Assembly: GCA_024704765.1 (NCBI GenBank)
Contig: JAKMXF010000344.1
Coordinates: 77,276-141,275, forward strand
Origin: Oopsacas minuta
Taxonomy: Eukaryota > Porifera > Hexactinellida > Lyssacinosida > Leucopsacidae
Direction: 5' to 3'
DNA length: 64,000 nt
The notes under the pieces were generated by a model. The model did not search any database. It worked only from the letters and a program-made list of their open reading frames with translations, and had not been told where the DNA came from. Each line of letters starts with the position of its first letter. Positions within the stretch are counted from its first letter, which is position 1. Positions 35,983-46,357 of this stretch are shown one piece after another. Made by a program: the position numbers and the translations under genes.

Positions 35983-36137
35983 GGCTGGCAGTGCAAACAG
36001 TGCGCATATGTTGTGCATGGACGATGCTTAAACTTAATTCTTTCTAAATGTCCCAAAGCTGCTAAAAATAACCAGAATACTATATTTCTTAAAGAACGTT
36101 TTAAACTTGATGTTCCTCATATATTTTCTGTACACAG
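35983..36137 (+). CDS. Novel protein kinase C, exon C (second half of C1A)
   Basis: Third recognised exon: GWQCKQCAYVVHGRCLNLIL followed by SKCPKAAKNNQNTIFLKER and FKLDVPHIFSVH. Joined in phase 0 to exon B it completes the C1A signature exactly: H-x12-C-x2-C-x13-C-x2-C-x4-H-x2-C-x7-C. The D-T-I-F-x-K-E-R-F-x-x-D-x-P-H-x-F block of PKC delta, which leads into C1B, is matched here. Acceptor ATAG at 35981-35982; donor GTTTGT at 36138, leaving the last codon split after two bases. The C1B and kinase exons should follow downstream but are not recognised in this window. Confidence 0.93.
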
Positions 36138-38591
36138 GTTTGTATATTTTCTTTTTTGTTTGATCACTACTGTAGAACTCGGGTAAGATGTACCGCTGTT
36201 TCAACAATTGAACTATGCCATTTTAGGCTTCAGATTTATGTAACCATATATTCTTCTATACACAAATTCGTCGCACCTTTGTTCCTCTTAACCGCGTCAA
36301 AATGGCCTGGTCCTGATGTAACCATATTGAGCGTCTACTGTGTATGATAATATTCGAGAAGTATATCAATTCTGTTAATATTTTATCACAATTACCGGGA
36401 TACGATATTCCGCGATATGACAATAACCGAGTTTTTTGTGCAACTAACGAAAATTGTTGTTGATTTTCTGATAATATGCCGTTATTCTATAAAGCTGTAT
36501 GATAATGAACGGAAAATTTCCTGTTAAATTCGGACCTTTCGCAAAGGATATTGAACAAAGGACATACATTCAATTTTGTACCACATCGGAAATCCTATAT
36601 GGCACTAATTTGAATGTATGTCCTTTGTTCAATTTCAGTGCTAAGTGACGATGAAACCAATGAAGAAGTCAATAGATAAAGTCGATTACGATATATTGTT
36701 ATATTTTTGATTTTCAAAATGTTTATATGCCAAATGAAATAATACCGTTCTGTACAAAATTTTACGATATTTGTCATGATACAGTTGGTACATTTCTGAG
36801 TTACATTTGAAACCATTGATGTCACATTGTTGTCAATATCCACTTGTAAGTCGATGATCTTATCCTCAAATCAGGTTAGCCATTATGAGTATATAGATTC
36901 TTCCATTATAGTCTTGCCCTTGCATATGAGACAAGATCCGCATAATTTCTTTGATGCAGCTGTTTGTCTCCTGATTCGAGATATTGGGTATATTCATAGA
37001 CTACTATAATAAAGGACTATAGGCTACCGCTCAGGTCCTGTTACTTGGATCCTTTGTGTTTTCTTCATATTTCCTAAATCGCAGTTAGACCACGAAATTG
37101 TATTATTGTTGGATTAGAAGTGATATGTTGGGAGTCGATTTAGCATATTATCTTACCTAAAATATTTGTGGAATATGAGTTATTTGGTTTGCTCACCTTC
37201 CATATTAATGAGATTATGTAAAATATCGCTTCCATTTGAGGTAGGCATGATCATTGTGTTATTGTACAATGGCGATCCATAGGTAACGACTCCTTAAGTC
37301 AGATTTCCTTACCTCATATCCAACTAAACATAAAGCCTCAAGGTAAATTGTGAATTTTAGACTAGATATGTTGTTGACGGGCGAGGTATTTATATGAGGT
37401 TCTATATTGCAGTAACTGCATTTTCCCCGAATAGTTATATTTCACTTTTTTGAACAACTAATTATCAACCGTTATATAGTAAGATTCAGGAAGGTGCCAT
37501 AATATTTGTCTTGGAAGTATTTATTTTGTGGAATATACTATTGTTTGATCGCTTGTCAGAGCCTCTGAAACGTAAGTATTGCATGAATGTTCTATATACA
37601 CATTTTTTACAAATATCCAAAGATTGTCTTGATAAATTTGTCTTGTTCTTGAGCTACAATAGGCCTCCATGGGTAACACATTTTTATGAACATCCTATTA
37701 TAACCCATAATCCTGAAAATTATTGTTAGTATATACCTGGCTTCCCATGACTTTGTAATACATTTAGATATGAAAACTCTAGCCAACGTGGTGTCATCTT
37801 GAATATACACTATTATAGTCATTTTTACGATTACGCAATGTTGCTTAAGACATATATCAAAATGTATTACAAGTGTGTGGGAAATCGGGCATATACTATT
37901 AATAGGCCATACTCACTTGACAATGACCTTCACAAGCCAAATTTATTATGACAATTATTTTGTACTAGCGCACCTTGCTTGCTAGGTCGCTGCGAGACTG
38001 GCGGAAGTATCATTGAGCTTTGCCCCTTGTTTTGACATTAGTATGAACAGCTATATTTGTTAGTGCTTTTGTGCCTCTAGGCGACGGAATATACTCTGCA
38101 TTATGTGCCTAGAGGCTAATTTTAGTGGAATTTTTGAAATATTATCCATGATCCATCCAAATTCTATATAATGATCTTGTGTGGGAACACTGGAGCTGTC
38201 ACGTTGTTTTTGCTGTTTATTCTCGATACATTGTGCCTCATCATGTATTAAAACATTCTACAACTTCTCGAAATTTGGAAAATGTGCTATCATAATACCG
38301 TAATAAATTGATGATGTATTTAAAATTGTTCAAAGTGATGTGGTTAGGACATTTGGCATATTTTTGGTTACCTGTGATTCAATTTTCAACCGTGTATCAT
38401 TTACATTGGATTAGCAATGTTATTTATCCAAAAAGGTCCCAATGACTTAATAATTTCGTCAGGTTGGAATTTTCGTCCAAGACACCAACTTGTCTAAAAT
38501 ATTGGTAAAGTCATCATTTATTTGTTAAAACATGCCATTCTTAGTTTGTATAGCCCGTTAGGGTTAAATATTGCTTCTGATTTTCCAAATC
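36138..38591 (+). other. PKC intron 3, first part
   Basis: Intron 3 begins at 36138 and extends at least 27.8 kb if no exon has been overlooked. This first 2.4 kb holds only the hairpin at 36551-36632 and AT-rich foldback-like debris (about 36690-36800). No C1B motif was seen on the + strand. Confidence 0.5.
36551..36632. repeat. Perfect 23-bp hairpin from mariner N-terminal coding sequence
   Basis: Arms 36551-36573 and 36610-36632 are perfect reverse complements, with a 36-base loop. Each arm, read inward, encodes I/D-I-E-Q-R-T-Y-I-Q, the motif found at the start of the mariner transposases at 35676 and 63847 (L-E-Q-R-T/A-Y-I-K). Flanking codons on both sides also remain mariner-like (F-A-K-D-I-E on one side, L-S-T-E-I-E on the other), suggesting two head-to-head 5' gene fragments. 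Confidence 0.6.
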
Positions 38592-38599
38592 ATGTATGG

Positions 38600-39132
38600 C
38601 AGCGGTCCCCAACCTTTTATAACCAAGTGGCAGTTCCTAGTAATGTATGAGTCAGGCGGGCCAAACTTCTCTTTTATACCCTACGTCCTATGTCCTAAGA
38701 GCAAGCAATTAGGACTCTTCACACATTTCTTAGTAACTAACATTGAACTAATACTACACTTTGCTAACATGTTTACTTCATGAATCAAACTTATATTCGG
38801 ACCAGACTTGTTTAGACACGTATATATTCTATTACTAGACTTGCAGGAATAGATAATATACGTATATATGTAGGCATTCGTTAAACAAACTAAACAGTAA
38901 ACAATAGATTACATAATATATGAATAGTATTAGAGAATACATATAGGCGAGTCAAAATTGTATATTCACTATTGCAGTATTCAAAAAATGTGTTAATTAA
39001 TACGCTTCATTGAGTTGGCAAAGTGGCACTAATTTGTTAGTAGTAAGCGAATACATAAGAGTAGGCAAATTGGAGCTAGGGTTTGGCGGGCCAGAACTTT
39101 TGGGAACGTGGGCCGTAGGTTGAGGACCTCTG
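38600..39132. mobile_element. hAT MITE, copy 2
   Basis: Left end CAGCGGTCCCCAACC at 38600 after ATGTATGG (38592-38599). Right end GGTTGAGGACCTCTG at 39132. The right-hand target duplication is split by a maT element: ATGTA (39133-39137) then TGG (40452-40454). The interior matches copy 1 (26030-26527) closely, with an extra segment GAGTCAGGCGGGCCAAAC near 38650. Confidence 0.88.
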
Positions 39133-39137
39133 ATGTA

Positions 39138-40449
39138 CAGGGTGTCTAATAAGTTCTGTTATATATCAATTCCCCAATAATTTCAAATTTATCCATTGTA
39201 AAGCCATGAAACTTTCTATTTTCTTAGGACTTATGTTCCTAATTACAAATTACAAATATCATTCAATATAGCCTCCCTTTTTATGAATTACGGAAGTTAG
39301 TCTGCTCCGAAACTGATGGACAGCTTTTCGCAGCTCCTCCTGTCGGATTTTCTGCCATTCACTCAACAAATTAACTTTGAGGGACTCCAAACTCTTGTGA
39401 GATTTCGCACAGGCCCTGCTCTCCAAGTTTGCCCAAACAGAATAGTCGAGTGGGTTTAAATCTGGACTTGATGGTGGCCATTCATCCTTACTTATGAAAT
39501 CGATATTTTGCTCACGGAACCAACTCTGGGATACTTTTGAAGCATGTGCAGGCGCAGAGTCTTGTTGGTAAGTCCAAGGATGGTTTTGAAAGAGCTTCTC
39601 ACCCGCAGACGCAATTTCAGGCTCCAAGACCAGTTCTCTGTACGTCTGGGAGTTTATTTTCACTCCTTGGGGGACAATAATCAGGTTTGTTCTTGAGTCT
39701 ATCGACACTCCCGCCCATACCATCAGAGAAGGAGGCTTCTGGACTCTATCAATGTACTTGATGCTACCTGGGATATCCTGACTTCGAGAAGCAAGTATAC
39801 GGTTGTTTTGACGATTTGCTTGCCTCCTCAACGGTGAACAGCTTCTCATCTGAGAAGAGAATCTGATCTTCAGTCCCAGGAGCGAATCGGGCTTTTAGTT
39901 GTATGCATCTTTCGAGTCGCTTACGACGTATGGAGTCGTTAAGATGGTGTACGTTTTCCGCTTATAGGACTTCATTCCTAGATCCTCTACAAACAATTTC
40001 CGCATCGTTTCGTGATTGACACAGAATTCACGAGACATTTTTCGCATTGAACGCCGGGCATTGCTTAGGATTCGACATCTAACACTATTCATCTAGGCTG
40101 GTGTGCGGGCGGATCTTGTACGACCAATTCGTTTCCTGTCGGACACGCTGCCAGTCTCTATATATCGTTTTATTGTGCGATAGATCAACATGGGATTCAC
40201 TTTATCATTTTTTAGCCTTTTTAGAATTTCACTATTGCTAAATCCAGATTCGTGAAAAGTGACAATTTTTGAACGAATTTCTTCTAACATGATTTTCTGG
40301 GAAATCATCAACTTGAATGATATATACTTGGTATAATTTGAATGAGCGCCAAAAATGCTGCAAGAAATTCTAGAAGATTACTTCATAAGTATATTAATAA
40401 CTACTGTCTAATGCGCGAAAATGTATAACAGAACTTATTAGACACCCTG
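39138..40449 (-). mobile_element. maT (DD37D) element, copy 2
   Basis: Terminal repeats CAGGGTGTCTAATAAGTTCTG and its complement, flanked by TA at 39136-39137 and 40450-40451. The TA used is the one inside the 8-bp duplication of the hAT MITE. 1312 bp, uninterrupted. Confidence 0.92.
39259..40311 (-). pseudogene. maT-type DD37D transposase, copy 2
   Basis: Same family as 20675-21725 but better preserved. The N-terminal part 40311-40093 (MMISQKIMLEEIRSKIVTFH...RTRSARTPA) ends in a stop, followed by a new Met at 40092 (MNSVRCRILSNARRS). A frameshift between about 39895 and 39850 removes the frame around the first catalytic Asp (FSDEKLFTV region). The rest (39849-39259) is open and intact: SLMVWAGVSID, second Asp in YQQDSAPAHASKV, third in SSPDLNPLDYSVW with 37 residues between them, and the end VIHKKGGYIE. 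It therefore preserves two of the three catalytic Asp residues in one open frame. Confidence 0.87.
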
Positions 40450-40454
40450 TATGG

Positions 40455-41058
40455 TATGATTTGTAAAGTTTATCCAAACTCTATTCTATTAACCGTATAC
40501 TCCCTAGAAAATGTTAATTATATACCTTCAATAAGGTGCGGGAATTGATTAAAACGAAGCTTGAAAATTTTCGTGTTCCTCTTCATTACCATAACTCTTC
40601 GTCCATAACCGGTTATACTAGATTAATTTTGAATATTGACTTGTCTTGAAGCATTTATTTTGGGCTTGATTAGGCCGTATTTTGCGGCATTGCTAGACTG
40701 CAATTTAGACTCCGGTCACGTCTGACCTTTTTCAAACAGTGACAGAGCTTCGCTCCTCACTTTTTCTGGAAAATACTTCCCAACTAAGTCAAACAGTACT
40801 CATACTTATATCCAAGTATACGAAAAAGTTTGGTTACATCATCAAAATTGTCCATTGAAATTGATACAATACATATTCAGAAACTAAAATAAATAGCAAT
40901 ATTATATTTTTGACTTGAAACTCTCAGTCGGGTACCAAAATTTGATGAATTACAAAGCCCTGCGGAAAAAAAAATTTTATTTGCTGATTGTTATTGCAAA
41001 ACATTTTCTAATCCACATTTTAATACTGATTTTGAATAATTTTGTAAAATATACGTAT
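40455..41058. other. Intronic sequence, no gene seen
   Basis: About 600 bases between the maT copy and family 1 copy D. AT-rich; no open frame, terminal repeat or RNA gene could be supported. Confidence 0.5.
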
Positions 41059-43141
41059 CACGTCTAGTTTTTTTGCAAAATTATTTTTAAATATTGGTAT
41101 ATTTATTGATGAATGCATGATACCTCTACAAGTAAAATAGTGAAAATCTGCCATTTATAAATTTTTATTGATAATATAATCTTAGTTAATAAATAATTTG
41201 GATATATTAGTCTGAATCAGGAGTAAATTTCCGTTTTTTTGACATTCTAGCATGAATAACATCAGTACAATCTCTCTTGAGGCACCAGCAGTAATCAGCC
41301 ATCAAATGAATGTCCCACCTCCCCTGATATCGTGCTTCCATTGTTTCTATGTCTTGGTGGAATCGTTCACCTTGCTCCTCGGAAACAGCTCCAAGATTCT
41401 CTAGAAAATAGTCAATATGACTGTGAAGAAAGTGAACTTTTACACTCATATTGCAGCCGAGATTCTTGTAAGAATCAATCAACTCATTCACAAGTATTTT
41501 ATAATTAGGAGATTTCGTATTTCCCAAGAAGTTTTTCATGACATCTACAAATGCATTCCATGCACATTTTTCTTTGCATATCATAGAATTTGAAAAATTA
41601 TCATCTCGAACAAGTTGTCTTATCTGAGGACCGTCGAATATACCGGCTTTTCTTTTTTCATCACTTATGTAGTAAAATTTCTCGGTAATATATTTGAAAC
41701 AATTTCCTTCTTTATCTAATGCCCTTACAAACTGTTTCATCAATCCTAATTTTATATGAAGTGGTGGAAGCAAAATCTTGAGAGGATCCACTAGATGCTC
41801 GTGAATAATGTTCTTATCTCCAACATTAAGATTGGTTCTAGCTGGCCAGCTCTGTCTAGAATAGTGTTCGCTCTTTGCACGACTGTCCCATAAGCATAAA
41901 AAACAAAGGTATTTTGTATATCCTGATTGCTGTCCCAAAAGAATGCATATGATTATTGAATCACCCAATTGTGCTGGTTATAATTAATTTTATGAAGCAC
42001 AATTTTCATGTTATCATATCGTTCCTTTAAACTTAATGAATGTCCAATTGGTATGGAACTAAATTTGTTGCCATTATGAAGTAGAACACATTTCAAACTT
42101 TGTTTTGAACTATCAATAAAGAGTCTCCAATCATTAGGTACATACGGACATCCAAGAGCATTAACTAGCGGTGAAACATCATGACAAAACACAAATCCGT
42201 CTTCCATTATGAAATATTTCAAAAATTCGATCTCTCTGTTCCTATATGAGTATAATTTTGTTTCTGGGAGAAGCAAGTTTTTTTCTTTTAGCCTAGAACC
42301 TAACAACTCCGCAGATTCTTTAGGTAAATCTAAATCACGTACCAAATCATTTAATTCAGACTGATTAAATAACTGTGGAGAATTAGAACGAGATAATACA
42401 CACGGAATAAAATCCTCATCTTCTCTAATTAATGAATCTCTAGTTTCACAATCATCAATTTCCGAGATAACATCCAAATTAGTAAATTTTGGAACAGGTA
42501 CATCAATAGAATGGGGAACGAGTCGTATTGCTGAATGTAAATTTGGGTACTTGATCAATGACTTGGTTTTAGCATTGAATCCGGAAATATTCGCCATACA
42601 AAAGTAACAATCGCTAATGTGATTTTGTGGCTCTCTCCATATCATTGGAATTCCAAAACTTAAACTCTTTCTGATTCCTTTTGTCCATTGTCTCAAATTT
42701 TCTACACAAGATCGGCACACTGTATGTGGAGCCCATGTTTTGTCTTGATCACCTAATCTCATTCCAAAATATTCTAAATATGCTTTTTTAACAAATCCTG
42801 TTATTGCCGTAGTTTGTTTAGAAGTCATAAAACTCCCACAAATATAACAAAAGACGTCTGGATCATTACTGCACCTTCTCCGATAAGCCATATGATAATA
42901 AAATATCAAAATAGTAGACTATAGTACATTAAAGCTGTATATAACAAAAATAAAAATAAAAAAATTATGTAGAAAAGAATGGAGTTAAAGGGACTAATTA
43001 GAAAATGCAATAAAGCACGCATCTGTTTATTTCAAAAGACAAAAATTCACACATGTATCAAATATAATCATTTATTCTAGGGAAGTGTACTTAAAAAAAT
43101 CGACTTACATTAAAATGAGATTTGAGTAAAAACGAGACGTG
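41059..43141 (-). mobile_element. Family 1 CAC-ended transposon, copy D (best preserved)
   Basis: The left end CACGTCTAGTTTTTTTGC at 41059 and, read inward on the minus strand, the right end CACGTCTCGTTTTTACTC closing at 43141 form an inverted repeat. Flanks are TAT and ATA, so no clean 3-bp duplication remains. The terminal sequence differs from copies A-C beyond CAC, making D a separate subfamily. It encloses the transposase at 41207-42891. Confidence 0.7.
41207..42891 (-). pseudogene. Family 1 transposase, nearly intact (one frameshift)
   Basis: Roughly 560 residues in two frames. Start MAYRRRCSNDPDVFCYICGS at 42891: zinc-like C-x-x-C, then GDQDKTWAPHTVCRSCVENL (second Cys pair) and WREPQNHISDCYFCMANISG (third). 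A helical block NQSELNDLVRDLDLPKESAE precedes the core. Candidate catalytic residues: Asp in WRLFIDSSKQSLKCVLLHN (about 42110), a second Asp expected in W-V-I-C-x-D-L-K-x, and Glu in NLGAVSEEQGERFHQDI (about 41370). The frameshift at about 41955-41965 falls just at the second Asp: this copy reads WVIQ-stop in one frame and GDSIIICILLGQQ in the other, followed by GYTKYLCFLCLWDSRA. PPLHIKLGLMKQFV and VHFLHSHIDYF complete the core. Many arthropod and hydra genomes carry proteins like this annotated only as uncharacterised; the transposase reading is my inference from CAC ends and layout. Confidence 0.75.
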
Positions 43142-44170
43142 ATAGGGGAATTCTGATGACAGATTGAGAATCAGCATACTCAAGTTAGCTAAAAACAACC
43201 CATGGATAATAATCAGCAAATTTGACGCAGGGCAGTGTTATATTCGAACTAGTTCGCTTCACTTGCTTTGTTGCTGCGACAGCTTAGTGCTCCAAGTTAG
43301 CTTAATTATCAAACAGCTTGTTTATATAGTGTTTTTGGTCGCTATACAACAGAATATACTCGGTACTACTTGCCTCGAATTACAATATAGTTAAAATTTG
43401 ATGATTTTATCATCCATGCTCCATCCACATTACATTCAACGGCCCTCTGTGATGACACTGAAGATACTATGTCACTTTTGGTTAGTAATCTCGGCACTTT
43501 CTCCATCGGGAATTAAGAAATTCTGAAATTTTTTGTGTAATCATGATGAAGTAATAATCCCCTGACGAGTTAGCTTTGGTCAGAACCATGAGGTCAGTGC
43601 ATTTGTCATATCGAGGGGTACCTGTGATTCAAAATTTCGAAATTATCATTTTACTGCAGAGCAGTGGTTAATAATGTGGTTTTTTGAGAATCCAAAAGGT
43701 GACAATGACGTCATAATTTCGTCAGCGGTTTGAATTTTCGTCCAAGACTCGAATATTTCCAGCTTGGTTCAAAATACCCCTGTATACCAAAAGTTTGCCC
43801 TGTATTCCTCCATTTTCTTCAATCAATTCTGGCCATACATCTTATATTTACTTTGAAACATATATGCAGTTTAATAGCTTTTTAATAGTATTGGGCAGGG
43901 GTGCTCACTTTTAAATCTGTGGGTCACTTTAATAATTAGGCTCCACCTTATGGGCCACAAATTATAGTTCGACTCTGCTTTAGTTTAATCAATTTTCAAG
44001 CTATACTATTTGACCTCATATGCATTAACAATGGATTTTACTTGTAAATACAGGTTATTGACTTAAATTATCATCTTTTAAATAGATTCGAATCATTTGA
44101 TATCTCTTTTGAACTCAGCTTGTTTTCTAGCAAGCGGATAATTCTACTAAACCTAGATTTGGGTATACTA
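43142..44170. other. Intronic sequence, possible hAT-like end
   Basis: No gene. Near 43900 the text CAGGGGTGCTCACTTTTAAATC followed by GTGGGTCAC resembles one end of a non-autonomous hAT element, but the other end and a duplication were not found. The rest is AT-rich and featureless. Confidence 0.35.
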
Positions 44171-45515
44171 CAGTCTGTTACATAGTTATTTAGAATGGAG
44201 ATGTTTTTGTTACAAAACCTCGGTACTTTGTCTTACTTTACTCAGGCTACTTGTGTTTCGCTGTCCATAATGGCTTAATGATATATTTTGCTAAAATTCC
44301 CTGAACCAAGTCATTATCTTATTTTTCCGGAAATTTTACTCTTGAATATTAATTATGACCTCATGTAAATATTCATTTTGACCTCCATTACTATTATTTA
44401 CCTTAATTATTCCCTACTTGACAATCAGCTCTGAAAATGACTCAATACGAGAAGAAGGAAATTGTGAAGACACTTCTACAATCCGGGAAGCTTTTGCCCA
44501 AGGAAATCTCTGTTAATTGTGGAATTTCCTTAGCTACAATTTACAATGTTAAACGCCAATTAGATGAAGGTGTACCGCTATCTCACCAAAAGGGCGCACG
44601 GAGACCCAACAACTTGCGATCTTCTATCAAATTGTCTATTCTTCATCGGGTACGATGTAAACCATACCTCTCTTTGCGAATATTAGCAAGTCGTACAGGT
44701 AATAAGGCTTCCTATCAGACTGTCAGGAGAGTGTTGAAGGACAAATCTTACAACAAACCTTACCCTGTTCAGATCCCTATGCTGAGTGAAAAAATCGTAT
44801 GTACAGGATAGAATGGGCAAAAAAGTACAAATACTCGAAGAAACAATGGGCCCAAACAATATTTCTTGACGAGATGTCAATCTGGCTCTCAGGGGAAAGA
44901 TTAAGGATGTGGACAAAATCCAACAGAAAAGGATCGCCCCAACAACGAAGCATGTCCCAAAGATACACGTGTGGGCTGCATTCTCATCTGTGGGTACATT
45001 TCCATTGTGCGTTTTCACTAACAATATGAACACAGTGGAATGTTTTTAGATATATTGGAAGGATATTTGATAACTCAGGCACTGGTATATTATGAAAGTC
45101 ACTGGCGATTGGTGATGGATAATGATCCAAAACCCACCTCGCAAAAGGTCCGCACCTGGTTGGCACAAAATGTACCAAATCAGATTCCATGGCCTTCACA
45201 AAGTCCAGATCTTAACACCATTAAAATGTATTCGCATGAGTGAAGCGAGAGATACTTAAGCTATGCCCAAGGACAATTCCAGAACTGAAACTCAATTTAG
45301 AAGCAGTCTGGAATTGTATTCAACCAGATTTTCTTAAAGCTTACTGGGAATCAATGCCCAGAAGATGTCAACTAGTAGTAGAGGGCAACGGATATCCTAT
45401 TAATTATTAAGATTTATTACTTCACTCTCAACTTGGGGTATATATGGCAATGTATACTGTAACTCTAATAATTTTCGACTTAAGTAACAATTCTAAATAA
45501 ATATGTAACAGACTG
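44171..45515 (+). mobile_element. Tc1 DD34E element, twin copy 2
   Basis: Starts CAGTCTGTTACATAG after TA (44169-44170) and ends TAACAGACTG at 45515. The 3' flank is TG, so that side of the duplication is mutated. 1345 bp; differs from 21839-23182 at about six positions, including one extra T near 44205. Confidence 0.88.
44437..45410 (+). pseudogene. Tc1-type DD34E transposase, twin with identical breaks
   Basis: The three main frames (44437-44811, 44799-45029, 45040-45243) translate to exactly the same residues as those of the nested twin, with the same stop at the end of MLSEKIVCTG, the same shift after HFHCAFSLTI and the same N-T-I-K where the catalytic Glu should be. The gene therefore was already dead before the copies separated, or one converted the other. 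End GNGYPINY, stop at 45410. Confidence 0.87.
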
Positions 45516-46357
45516 TGTGTTCTGTTCATAATAGGATAACATTGGAGTATATTCCACCTAGCGGGATACATCACTGTAATCTCGTTTTCTACTAGAACTC
45601 CCATTTCAATTTAGGTTCAGCCTCCTAAGTTATACTTGTGAAACTCTAATAATAGACAGATTTCGTGAAAGCAAACTATAGTTACCAAATACTGTATTCA
45701 TACTACTGACATTAATGCATATATAGAGTATCTATAATTATTTCTATAATATGCTTAGAATATAACAATTCTTGTTTGACAATTGAAGCACTTCAATCTA
45801 CTGTGCATATATGAATAATCAAAACAAGCGAATGGCCTCGCTGCCACCTTTTGGTCACTCTTGGTATAGGGTATATATTAAATACAGACAGTATCCTAGT
45901 GTCAATAACTTGGAAAACACATACGCAGCTCGGTATTATTCACCATTTTACAAAAATTCATTCTATCAATTAGCACAATTTCAATCACGATTATCAACGA
46001 TAAATTTTTAATAAATTCTAACACAATTAAAGTATTATTTTGGCAAATCTACAACAAAATTCAGCAAAAAATAGTTCATTTTAGCCCATTTATATGGAAA
46101 ATCGTCCTTACCTATTTTATTTATTTTTTCTTTCAAAAAACATGTCAGGGACTTCGTCTCGGCTTTATCTAGTAACTGAATACTGCAGGGAAATGTGTCA
46201 TTTTTATGAAGTCAAAATGGTGCTGGAATCTCGATTTGGTTGCGGGAATTGATTAGAACAAATTGTTAAACCTTTCGTATTCCTTTTCGTTACGAACGTA
46301 ACATTCTGCCATGATCGGTTTAAACGCAATTAGTCCATATTTATATATATATATATA
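45516..46357. other. Intronic sequence, no gene seen
   Basis: A frame at 45811-46011 has no recognisable domain. A (TA)n run at about 46341-46357 provides the insertion site of the next Tc1 element. Confidence 0.45.
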
